From NCBI GenBank assembly GCA_017479705.1, contig JAFVCA010000046.1, forward strand, positions 1 through 33,274: a DNA stretch of 33,274 nucleotides, in the 5' to 3' direction. Shown here in pieces: positions 1-7,174 of this stretch (its first letter is position 1; every line of letters starts with the position of its first letter). The notes beneath the pieces are model-generated. The model searched no databases. It was not told the DNA's origin and was given only the letters and a program-made list of their open reading frames with translations. The position numbers were made by a program, and so were the translations under genes. The stretch comes from Bacteroidales bacterium. GTDB taxonomy: Bacteria; Bacteroidota; Bacteroidia; Bacteroidales; P3.

Positions 1-58
1 ACGACGGGGGGGGCTCTGCGCGCCGCCCGCTTCTGTTATCCTGTCAGGAGTGCCGTCC

Positions 59-811
59 TCAATCGGTCAGCCCTTGGAACACCAGCTCCTTCAACTGGCA
101 CACAATAGGCTCCCCCTCATGCGTGACGAGCTCCAAATGTCCGAAGCGGTTCACACCGCGAATCGTGGCACGGATAGCGGTGTTTCGATACAGATAAGGC
201 ATCTCCACGCCCAAATTCAGCAGTCGCGACTGGTAGTCCCCGTCGAGCCCGAAAGACCCTGAGACGGCCTCTTCCGCCAACTGACGATAGCGCAGGGCTA
301 TACCATCCACCACCATCTCTAACACCCTGCCCAATGGCAGTGCCTTCCCGGCGGCCTGTTTCAGCGACACCGGGTTGGGCACCCACTCCGGGAAGTCGGT
401 CTCATTGACATTGAGGCCTATCCCAACCACCGATGCCGACAGGCTCTGCCCTGCCACTCGGTTGGAAATCAGCACCCCGCACACTTTCCGTTTGCCTATA
501 TAGATGTCGTTGGGCCACTTAATCCTCACCACAGCATCGTTGGGCAGCAGCCCCTCTAACGCATCCGCAATGCCGAGCGAGACTGCCTTGGTGAGCTCAT
601 ATTGCCGTTCAAAAGCAAGAAACACAGGCTTCAACACAAGGCTGAAAGTGAGGTTCATCCCCGCTGCCGAGTGCCAGCAATTGCCCCGCTGGCCAATGCC
701 GGCCGTCTGTTCGCGAGCGCAAATTACAGTGAACTCCTCGACCTTCGACAGGTCGAGGAGTTCGCAATACTTGTTGGTCGATTCAAGTGAATCGAACAAT
801 CTCACATCCAT
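59..811 (-). CDS. birA: Biotin--[acetyl-CoA-carboxylase] ligase, catalytic-domain-only form
   Basis: This enzyme activates biotin as biotinyl-AMP and attaches it to a lysine of biotin-dependent carboxylases in the cytoplasm. The 250-residue product carries the ligase signature GIGQRGNCW (residues 38-46), the KWPND motif (98-102), and the GVLISN and VVGIGLNVNE segments of the BPL/LplA fold. It begins directly with the catalytic domain and has no N-terminal helix-turn-helix, so it should be a group I ligase without the repressor role of E. coli BirA. The frame stays open to 892, but the upstream part overlaps frr and does not look like ligase, so I chose the ATG at 811, 32 bases after the frr stop. 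It is the last gene of a pyrH-frr-birA run. Confidence 0.93.
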   Translation of the reverse strand: MDVRLFDSLESTNKYCELLDLSKVEEFTVICAREQTAGIGQRGNCWHSAAGMNLTFSLVLKPVFLAFERQYELTKAVSLGIADALEGLLPNDAVVRIKWPNDIYIGKRKVCGVLISNRVAGQSLSASVVGIGLNVNETDFPEWVPNPVSLKQAAGKALPLGRVLEMVVDGIALRYRQLAEEAVSGSFGLDGDYQSRLLNLGVEMPYLYRNTAIRATIRGVNRFGHLELVTHEGEPIVCQLKELVFQGLTD

Positions 812-843
812 CTTCTGCACTTTGCCGGTCGGACGGATGGGGA

Positions 844-1407
844 TTACACAGTCATGATTTCTTTCTCCTTGGCGGCAAAAATCTTGTCGCACTCGGCTAT
901 GAACTTGTCGGTGATGTCCTGAATCTCCTTTTCCACCTGCTTCACCTCGTCCTCCGGCACCGATTTGTCCTTCAGTTTCTTCACCTTGTCCATCACGTTG
1001 CGACGGGCATTGCGCACATTCACCTTGCTGTTTTCCACCTCAACCTTGGCGGCCTTGGTCAGCTCCTTGCGGCGCTCCTCGGTCAGCGGCGGGATGACGA
1101 TACGCAGGATGTCGCCCTCGTGGCGCGGTGTGAAGCCCAGATTGGCGTCGAGGATGGCCTTGTTGATGGTTCCCACAATGTTCTTCTCCCAAGGCTGGAT
1201 GATGATGGTGCGGGGGTCGGGAGTGTTGATGTTGGCCGTCTGGCTGATCTCTGTGGGGGTTCCGTAATAGTCAATCTTTACGCCGTCGAGCATACCGGGA
1301 TTGGCCTTGCCGGCACGGATTTTCTCCAATTCCTTCTCCAAGAAATGGATGGCGGACTGCATACTGTTTTTTGCCTCGTCGATACAGGCTTTTGATAAGT
1401 CGTTCAT
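844..1407 (-). CDS. frr: Ribosome recycling factor
   Basis: The 187-residue product is full length for RRF, which works with EF-G to split post-termination ribosomes. Family features are clear: the N-terminal helix with IRAGKANPGMLDGV, the segment YYGTPTEISQTANI, the segment PDPRTIIIQPWEK, and the C-terminal helix containing TEERRKELTKAAKVEVENSKVNVRNARR-type charged sequence. It lies 54 bases downstream of pyrH and just upstream of birA on the same strand. The pyrH-frr order is very widely conserved in bacteria, which supports co-transcription. Confidence 0.98.
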   Translation of the reverse strand: MNDLSKACIDEAKNSMQSAIHFLEKELEKIRAGKANPGMLDGVKIDYYGTPTEISQTANINTPDPRTIIIQPWEKNIVGTINKAILDANLGFTPRHEGDILRIVIPPLTEERRKELTKAAKVEVENSKVNVRNARRNVMDKVKKLKDKSVPEDEVKQVEKEIQDITDKFIAECDKIFAAKEKEIMTV

Positions 1408-1461
1408 ATTGATATTATTTTACTTGTTATTCTGATTCCGTTCTCAGTCTGCTTTGGGTTC

Positions 1462-2172
1462 TCAACCCTTCAGCACCTCGGTGCCGATGGCCTCGCCAGT
1501 AACCACTTTCAACAGGTTGCCCGGCTTGTTCATGTCGAAGACATAGATGGGCAGGTTGTTCTCCTCGCACAGCGCAAAGGCGGTGAGGTCCATAATCTTC
1601 AGTTTCTTGCCCAGAGCCTCTTGGAAAGTAAGGGTCTGATACTTGGTGGCCGTGGGGTCCTTCTCCGGGTCGGCGGTGTAGACTCCGTCCACGCGGGTAC
1701 CTTTCAAAATCACGTCGGCCTTGATTTCAATGGCACGCAGGGTGGAAGCCGTGTCTGTGGTGAAGAATGGGTTGCCTGTGCCGCCTCCGATGATGACTAC
1801 ACGTCCCTCCTGCATGGCCTCGATGGCTCTCCGACGCGACATCTCCTTGCATATCGGCTCAATGGCCAGTCCGCCCAGCAGCTCGGTCTTCAAGCCCTGT
1901 TTCTCCAACTCGGCTTGCAGTGCCATGCTGTTGATGAGGGTGGCCAGCATGCCCATATAGTCGCCTTGCACGCGGTCCATGCCCTTGGAGGCGCCACTGA
2001 GGCCGCGGAAGATGTTCCCGCCGCCAATCACTATGGCTACCTCGACGCCCTTGTTGACCACTTCTTTTATGTCGGCAGCATACTGCTCCAACATCGCCGG
2101 CGAAATGCCGTAGCTCTGCTCTCCCATGAGGGATTCGCCACTCAATTTTAAAAGGATGCGATTATATTTCAT
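1462..2172 (-). CDS. pyrH: UMP kinase
   Basis: This is a hexameric bacterial UMP kinase of the amino-acid-kinase fold, converting UMP to UDP in pyrimidine nucleotide synthesis. The 236-residue product has the expected N-terminus ([13 protein letters not shown]), the glycine-rich [10 protein letters not shown] loop, a [11 protein letters not shown] segment for UMP binding, and a [17 protein letters not shown] segment typical of the family. It is the first gene of pyrH-frr-birA. A candidate promoter lies about 70 bases upstream. Confidence 0.98.
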   Translation of the reverse strand: MKYNRILLKLSGESLMGEQSYGISPAMLEQYAADIKEVVNKGVEVAIVIGGGNIFRGLSGASKGMDRVQGDYMGMLATLINSMALQAELEKQGLKTELLGGLAIEPICKEMSRRRAIEAMQEGRVVIIGGGTGNPFFTTDTASTLRAIEIKADVILKGTRVDGVYTADPEKDPTATKYQTLTFQEALGKKLKIMDLTAFALCEENNLPIYVFDMNKPGNLLKVVTGEAIGTEVLKG

Positions 2173-2481
2173 ACAACATCTATTTATAAGTTATTTATTA
2201 TAATGGACATACAGCGATGTGCCCTTTGTAAAATAATTTACTAAAGTAGCAAAAAAACTGGAATCAACAAAATTTTTTTTCTGACAGCCCCCAACAAGTC
2301 TGTCATTCATCCGGTTTTGGGCCGTTGCAGGGTCGCTCCATTCCTTTCGTTTGGCACTCACTTGTGGGAGCTTTTGCCCAATGAAGTTGGGGGAAGTGAT
2401 GGAGAAATGTTGGAGAAATGAGCGGGAAGGAGCGAGAGTGGTTCGGGGGAGCAGTTGTTCAAACTGATTCTCATTAGGGAA
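2173..2481. other. Intergenic region between comF and pyrH
   Basis: This 309-base stretch has no convincing coding sequence. The pyrH-proximal half is AT-rich and holds the candidate pyrH promoter. A short inverted repeat (TGACAG / CTGTCA, 2282-2305) is present, but its T-tract is on the wrong side for a terminator of comF. The comF-proximal part, about 2395-2435, resembles a segment at about 24171-24211 in another intergenic region and may be a dispersed repeat. Confidence 0.6.
2241..2248 (-). promoter_or_regulatory. Candidate sigma-ABfr -7 element upstream of pyrH
   Basis: Read on the minus strand the site is TACTTTAG, a 7 of 8 match to the Bacteroidetes -7 consensus TAnnTTTG. It sits in AT-rich DNA 69 bases before the pyrH start. 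It is weaker than the perfect matches elsewhere in the window, and no clear -33 element was identified. Confidence 0.4.
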
Positions 2482-3186
2482 TCACAGGGTGGTGGCGGCG
2501 AGGGCGGCAATGCTGATGCGCAGACCGGGAATGTCGCGCAGGGAAGAGTAGCAATTCTCTGTGGTGGCCCCGGTGGTGACAATGTCATCGACCAGAAGGA
2601 TGTGCCGGTCAACAAACCGTTCGGGATGCCTGACGGCAAAGACCTCCTTCATGTTGTCCATGCGGTCCTGGCGGTTCTTGTGCGTCTGGCTGGTGGTGTA
2701 GCGCCGACGTATCAGGTTCCCGGTCACCACAGGCTTGTGAAGCACTTCGGCCATGGCCTTGCAGAGCACCTCGCTCTGGTTGTAGCCACGCTGCCACTTG
2801 CGACGACGGTGCAGCGGCACGGGGACAAGGCAGTCGACATCGGCAAAGCGCCCAGAGGCCAATAACTCGCTGCCCAGCAGACGCCCAAACTGGCGGGCGA
2901 GACGGAGATTGCCGCGATACTTGATTTGGTGGACGACGGATTGCACCACGCCTCCTTGATGGAAATAGAGGAGAGCGGCAGCCGACTGGCAGGGGACGCG
3001 ACCGACGAAACGGGTCTCGACATCATTGGCGGGTGAGGCGGCATGGCGTGTCCATGTAAGCTGGGAGAGGCAAGTGGTGCACAGGTCGCGTTCGTCGCCG
3101 ACCAAAGGCTCGCCACAATGGCAGCAGAGGGATGGGTAGACGAGCTGCCTGAGTTCACGGAGGGGACGGGCACGGAGATGGGCCAT
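2482..3186 (-). CDS. comF: ComF-family amidophosphoribosyltransferase-like protein
   Basis: The 234-residue product has the two-part ComF layout. A zinc-finger-like cysteine pair set lies at residues 21-39 (CCHC ... CTTC), and a C-terminal phosphoribosyltransferase domain has the PRPP-binding motif ILLVDDIVTTGATT (about 196-209). In naturally competent bacteria ComF proteins take part in DNA uptake and processing; here competence is only a possibility. The frame is open to 3297, but that part overlaps queA. The ATG at 3186, four bases past the queA stop, gives a normal start right before the zinc finger. It is probably translated from the pssA-queA-comF message. Confidence 0.9.
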   Translation of the reverse strand: MAHLRARPLRELRQLVYPSLCCHCGEPLVGDERDLCTTCLSQLTWTRHAASPANDVETRFVGRVPCQSAAALLYFHQGGVVQSVVHQIKYRGNLRLARQFGRLLGSELLASGRFADVDCLVPVPLHRRRKWQRGYNQSEVLCKAMAEVLHKPVVTGNLIRRRYTTSQTHKNRQDRMDNMKEVFAVRHPERFVDRHILLVDDIVTTGATTENCYSSLRDIPGLRISIAALAATTL

Positions 3187-3190
3187 GGCA

Positions 3191-4405
3191 TCAAGGGAGG
3201 AACAGGCAGCTGTCGCCGTAGCTGAGGAAGCGGAACTGATGGTCGAGGGCATAGCGGTAGCACTCCTTCCAGGCATCGCCCACCAAGGCAGAGACAAGGA
3301 GCAGAAGTGTGCTCTTGGGCTGGTGGAAGTTGGTTATCAGTCCACTGATAACATGATATTTGTAACCTGGAGCAATCATCAGCTGGGTGTCTCCATCTAA
3401 ATGCTCTATACCTTTCCTGTCCATCCATTGCAGGACGTTCTGATAGGCTTGCAAGGTACTGATATTAAGACTTTCAAGCTCGTAAGGATCCCATTGCAGG
3501 ACGTGCATTGCGTCCAAGTGGGGGTTCTGGCTAAGCTTTACACCAAACCAGTAAACTGATTCTATGGTTCTTACAGTTGTTGTACCAACGGGAATGATGG
3601 GATGGCCAAGATGGTTGAGAATGGTTTCGACATTAGAACGCGCTATTTCAATCTTTTCCACATGCATCTCGTGTTCGCCGATGGTGGCGGTGCTGACGGG
3701 CTTGAATGTGCCGGCACCCACATGAAGGGTAATAAAATCGGTTGCAATACTCTTGGAACTAAGGGCTTCGAAAACTTCGGGCGAGAAGTGCAGCCCCGCC
3801 GTGGGGGCGGCTACGGAGCCTTGGTGGAGTGCATATACGGTCTGGTAGCGCTCACTGTCGCTGGGCAGGGCTTCGCGGTGCAGGTAGGGCGGCAGCGGGA
3901 TGACGCCGGCCTGGTCAATCAGTTCGGCAAAACTGAGGCCGCCGTCCCAGGCAAAGTCCACAATCCAAGCGTTGCCGACTGGTTGGCGGCGAGTGGCGGA
4001 GAGGGTGATGCGGTTGCCGTCAATGTCGAGCTCGCGAGTCAAGGGACCCTCTTTCCACTTCTTGTTGTTGCCGATGAAGCAGGTCCAGGTGCATTGCTCT
4101 GTCTGCTCGAAGGATTGGGCAACGGGCATCTGGTAGGGTTCGAGGCAGAAGACTTCGATGGTGGAGCCAGTGGGCTTGCGGAAGAAGAGACGCGCGTGGA
4201 TGACCTTGGTGTTGTTGAAGAGCAGGAGCGCGTCCGGCGGGAGGAGACCAGGGATGTGGTCGAAACGGCTTTCGGAGATGGTACCGTTCCGATAGACAAG
4301 GAGTTTTGAGTGGTCGCGCTGGTCAAGGGGAAATTTGGCAATGCGGTCGTCGGGCAGGGGGTAGTCGTAGTCGGCTATAGCAATGGTTTTGGGATTGGTG
4401 TTCAT
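3191..4405 (-). CDS. queA: S-adenosylmethionine:tRNA ribosyltransferase-isomerase
   Basis: QueA transfers and isomerises the ribosyl part of SAM onto 7-aminomethyl-7-deazaguanine at the wobble position of tRNA, forming epoxyqueuosine. The 404-residue product shows the family start (YDYPLPDDRIAKFP), LLLFNNTKVIHARL, the APTAGLHFSPEVF motif, FITLHVGAGTFKPV, and the C-terminal TNFHQPKSTLLLLVSA. The frame runs upstream to 4480, but the ATG at 4405 fits the family N-terminus. It overlaps the pssA stop as ATGA, indicating translational coupling. Other queuosine genes are not in the window. Confidence 0.96.
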   Translation of the reverse strand: MNTNPKTIAIADYDYPLPDDRIAKFPLDQRDHSKLLVYRNGTISESRFDHIPGLLPPDALLLFNNTKVIHARLFFRKPTGSTIEVFCLEPYQMPVAQSFEQTEQCTWTCFIGNNKKWKEGPLTRELDIDGNRITLSATRRQPVGNAWIVDFAWDGGLSFAELIDQAGVIPLPPYLHREALPSDSERYQTVYALHQGSVAAPTAGLHFSPEVFEALSSKSIATDFITLHVGAGTFKPVSTATIGEHEMHVEKIEIARSNVETILNHLGHPIIPVGTTTVRTIESVYWFGVKLSQNPHLDAMHVLQWDPYELESLNISTLQAYQNVLQWMDRKGIEHLDGDTQLMIAPGYKYHVISGLITNFHQPKSTLLLLVSALVGDAWKECYRYALDHQFRFLSYGDSCLFLP

Positions 4406-5136
4406 TGATGTGAGGGCTTGCGTTGGGTGAGGATGGAGAAGAGGATGTACCAAAGGATGATGAGCGAGATGGCGTACCATTGGCGGGTGAGGCCTATGAT
4501 TATGGCACAGCCCATGAGGAAGATGTATTGTGTACTATTGGTGCGCCAGGAGAGGTCTTTGAAGTTGAATTTGAGCGAGAACATGGGGAGTTCGCTGACC
4601 ATAAGGATGTCGGTGACGAGGGAGAGGAGAGCAAGACAGATGAGGGTTGTGTTGTTGAAGGGCAGCACACTGAGAGCTGAGCCACCAGGAGCGTTGAAAA
4701 GGTATGCAACACCCACCCAGACAAGGGCGCTGGATGGAGCCGGGAGGCCGAGGAAGCTGTGGCTTTGGCGGGTGTCGAGGTTGAATTTGGCCAAGCGGTA
4801 GGCGGCAAAGGCGGGCATAAGAAGAGCGATGTAGCGAAGGAAGGAGAGTGGACCGGTGATGGAACTCAGGATGCGGAAAAGAATGAGTGCCGGGGCAACG
4901 CCTGAGGTGACCACATCGGCCAGCGAGTCCAGCTCTTTGCCGACAGGCGATGCCACCCCCAACAGGCGAGCGGCAAGGCCGTCGAAGAAGTCGAGGAAGA
5001 TGCCAAGCATGATGCCAATCGCGGCCATCCACAGAAGACCCTTTGCAGCCATATAGCTGGCTATTACACCGCAGGTGAGGTTGCCAAGGGTGATGAGGTT
5101 GGGGATTTGTCGTTTTAAAGCAGTGAGGATTTTCAT
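4402..5136 (-). CDS. pssA: CDP-diacylglycerol--serine O-phosphatidyltransferase
   Basis: This is an integral membrane CDP-alcohol phosphatidyltransferase. It makes phosphatidylserine, the precursor of phosphatidylethanolamine. The catalytic signature DG(x2)AR(x8)G(x3)D(x3)D is complete at D52, G53, A56, R57, G66, D70 and D74 of the 244-residue protein. Several hydrophobic segments follow, including two near the C-terminus. The start at 5136 matches the family N-terminus (MKILTALKRQIPNLITLGN); the upstream open frame to 5409 runs into the neighbouring gene and is not coding. Its stop overlaps the queA start. Assignment to serine rather than another alcohol acceptor follows overall resemblance and is the usual call in Bacteroidales. 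Confidence 0.92.
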   Translation of the reverse strand: MKILTALKRQIPNLITLGNLTCGVIASYMAAKGLLWMAAIGIMLGIFLDFFDGLAARLLGVASPVGKELDSLADVVTSGVAPALILFRILSSITGPLSFLRYIALLMPAFAAYRLAKFNLDTRQSHSFLGLPAPSSALVWVGVAYLFNAPGGSALSVLPFNNTTLICLALLSLVTDILMVSELPMFSLKFNFKDLSWRTNSTQYIFLMGCAIIIGLTRQWYAISLIILWYILFSILTQRKPSHQ

Positions 5137-5151
5137 TGCGGTGGAGGTGTT

Positions 5152-5190
5152 AAAAAAGGATGTAGGAATAAATGATAGATTCCTACATCC
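5152..5190 (-). terminator. Intrinsic terminator after the OmpA/TPR lipoprotein gene
   Basis: On the minus strand a perfect 12-base-pair stem (GGATGTAGGAAT with ATTCCTACATCC) encloses a 9-base loop and is followed at once by six T residues. It lies 26 bases past the lipoprotein stop and 15 bases before the pssA start, so the two genes are probably separate transcription units. Confidence 0.92.
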
Positions 5191-5215
5191 GTATGAAAAA
5201 ACACAAGATTTTCGG

Positions 5216-7045
5216 TTAGTACAGTTTGATGACCAGTTTGAAGTCGGGGTCGTTCCAATAGGCTTTGAACTCAGTGTCGACAGCGGCTTTGCGCTTGTAG
5301 TCGTATTCCTGGTCAACGGAACCTTGCAGGTTCTTGAGGCAGTTCTCGCGGTCGCCAAGACGGGCATAGGCCACGGCACGGAGGTAGTAGACCTCGGCGG
5401 ACTGGTCAAGGCAGCAGTTGAGCGTGCGGATGCAGTTCTCGGTCTCGTCGTTCATGAGCTGGGCAAAGGCAAGGTTGTAGTTGCAGGAAGAGCCTTTAAG
5501 GAGTTTCTGTGCCTCTTCGTAGTTGCCGCGCTTGAGGTTCAGCAGCGGGATGTTGGCCGTGGCATCGGAACTGCCTTGGCGCTGGGCTTCCTCAAAATAG
5601 TATTTGGCAAGGGTGTAATCCTTCTGCGCCAGACAGAGAAGGCCCGTGTTGTTGAGGACATCAGGGTTGTGGGGGTTGAGGTCGCGAGCCACTTTCAAGA
5701 AACGCTCAGCCTCGCTGAAGTCGCCAAGATAGAAGGCAATGGCACCGGCATTGTTCCAGGCACCCCATTCGGCACTATGGTTCTCGGTGGCCCATTTGTA
5801 GTACTTCAGTTTGGTGTCGTAGTTGTAGTTGATGTAGGCGGCATACATGAGTTCGTCGAAAGAGAGCTTGGAGGGGTTGAGGGTGGCCTGTTTGGCGAGT
5901 TCGACATCGGTGAGACGGGCCTCGGAGTAGTAGAGGGCTATCTGGGCACGACGCAAGCTGGGGAAGATTTCGCGTTCGAGCTGGGGATAGGTCTCAGCGT
6001 AGTTGCGGATCATCTGCTCACGCTTGACAAGGTTCTGCTGGGTTTCGACCACATTGACGATGGCGTGGCGATCCTGGATGCCGCTCTCTTCGACCATGAC
6101 GACGAAGTGGACCCAGTCCTCACCGGCAGAACGTGTGGTGATGACCATCTTCTTCAATTGGTTGTGCTTGTAATACTCAATGTCCTGGGGTTTGACCTTG
6201 GCACGGCGGGCCATGGTGTTGAGAACATCGTCGAGGACACGGCGCAACTCGGCAGTTGCAATGTCGGCACGGTTTTTGGAGACACCGACGTTGGCGGTCT
6301 CTTCACCTTCGGGGGAAGCCCAACCGGTGATTGTAATCTGTTTTGGCAGACCGTTTTCGAGCATGACGCGCTTGAGGTCGTTGACGGTGTATTGGGCATT
6401 GAAACGCACATTCATATCGCATCCCCAGTCGAGGATGGAGGTACCGTTGGGGAAATAGATGTCGGCAGTCTCGACAACGCCTTGTTTCTTGTTGTAGTTG
6501 AGGGGGGCAATGGAGATGTTGCCACGGATGTCGATCCACTCGGAGGTGATGTTGACACCGTCGGAGATGAGGACGGTGGGGAAGACGACCCCTTTGTGCT
6601 GTTGGACAATCTGGTCGGCGAAAAGGGCTTCATCATCGACCGTGGAGGTTTTGTAACCTACGGGAGCAAGGGTGACCTTGCCGGTTTCCATGCCGGGTTT
6701 ATAGTCGAGCGCATCGTTGTAGGTGAAACGGCCCCCCGTAGTGTAGTTGATGGTGGTGCCGGGACCGGAAACGGACTCGCCTTTCACAGTGATGGGGTCG
6801 AGCGGAGTGGAGCCACCTTCCCATGTGAAAACAGGCTGGATGAATAATGCAACGCCCTTGTCGAAATACTTGGCAGGGACGGAAGCGGTAAAATTAACCA
6901 CCACTTTGTCGTCACGGACCTCTACGGGGTCAGGATTGGCCTGATAGCGAATTTTCTTGCTATTCGACTTCATTTTGGACAATCCGCTGCATCCCGTCAG
7001 CAGGACAACAGTGGCCATGAGGAGTGTTAATAGTGATTTTCTCAT
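5216..7045 (-). CDS. Lipoprotein with OmpA-like segment and TPR repeats
   Basis: The 609-residue product has a lipoprotein signal peptide ending in LLTGC (Cys19). An N-terminal beta-rich region follows (about 30-190). A segment resembling the OmpA/MotB peptidoglycan-binding fold (about 205-300) contains VRFNAQYTVNDL and ITITGWASPEGEETAN. A C-terminal helical region (about 350-600) carries tetratricopeptide repeats, with blocks such as WGAWNNAGAIAFYLGDFSEA and PDVLNNTGLLCLAQKDYTLA. Similar OmpA/TPR lipoproteins are common in Bacteroidales; I recall the family but no established function. It probably sits in the periplasm, anchored to a membrane and to peptidoglycan. It is transcribed alone from its own promoter and ends in a strong terminator. 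The arrangement recalls T9SS accessory lipoproteins, but I cannot equate it with PorW or PorE. Confidence 0.88.
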   Translation of the reverse strand: MRKSLLTLLMATVVLLTGCSGLSKMKSNSKKIRYQANPDPVEVRDDKVVVNFTASVPAKYFDKGVALFIQPVFTWEGGSTPLDPITVKGESVSGPGTTINYTTGGRFTYNDALDYKPGMETGKVTLAPVGYKTSTVDDEALFADQIVQQHKGVVFPTVLISDGVNITSEWIDIRGNISIAPLNYNKKQGVVETADIYFPNGTSILDWGCDMNVRFNAQYTVNDLKRVMLENGLPKQITITGWASPEGEETANVGVSKNRADIATAELRRVLDDVLNTMARRAKVKPQDIEYYKHNQLKKMVITTRSAGEDWVHFVVMVEESGIQDRHAIVNVVETQQNLVKREQMIRNYAETYPQLEREIFPSLRRAQIALYYSEARLTDVELAKQATLNPSKLSFDELMYAAYINYNYDTKLKYYKWATENHSAEWGAWNNAGAIAFYLGDFSEAERFLKVARDLNPHNPDVLNNTGLLCLAQKDYTLAKYYFEEAQRQGSSDATANIPLLNLKRGNYEEAQKLLKGSSCNYNLAFAQLMNDETENCIRTLNCCLDQSAEVYYLRAVAYARLGDRENCLKNLQGSVDQEYDYKRKAAVDTEFKAYWNDPDFKLVIKLY

Positions 7046-7136
7046 TGGTATATAATATATTTTTTATTCATAACAACGTGTGCATTATTCCTTTAGGCCG
7101 TGTTGGAGCCTAAGAGGAATCATGTTTATCAATCTG

Positions 7137-7144
7137 CAAAGATA
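7137..7144 (-). promoter_or_regulatory. sigma-ABfr -7 element for the OmpA/TPR lipoprotein gene
   Basis: The minus strand reads TATCTTTG, a perfect match to TAnnTTTG, 92 bases upstream of the ATG at 7045. AT-rich sequence precedes it. Its position implies a 5' leader of roughly 85 bases. Confidence 0.7.
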
Positions 7145-7174
7145 CAAATATTTTTTGAATGGGCGATTATTTTT

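Noticed and set aside
59-892. Longer N-terminus for biotin ligase as a possible DNA-binding domain
   Set aside because: The extra 27 residues overlap frr and show no helix-turn-helix pattern.
2276-2305. Hairpin TGACAG/CTGTCA considered as a terminator for comF
   Set aside because: The T-tract lies before the hairpin on the plus strand, so on the minus strand an A-tract follows the stem. It does not fit a terminator for the minus-strand genes.
5075-6847. 590-residue open frame on the plus strand
   Set aside because: It lies opposite the OmpA/TPR lipoprotein and pssA genes, which have signal peptide, TPR motifs and catalytic residues. The plus frame shows no family features and runs through the terminator.
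5216-7045. Assignment of the TPR lipoprotein as PorW/SprE or PorE of the T9SS
   Set aside because: Only general features (lipobox, OmpA-like segment, TPRs) match. I could not identify motifs specific to those proteins, and no other T9SS core gene is nearby.
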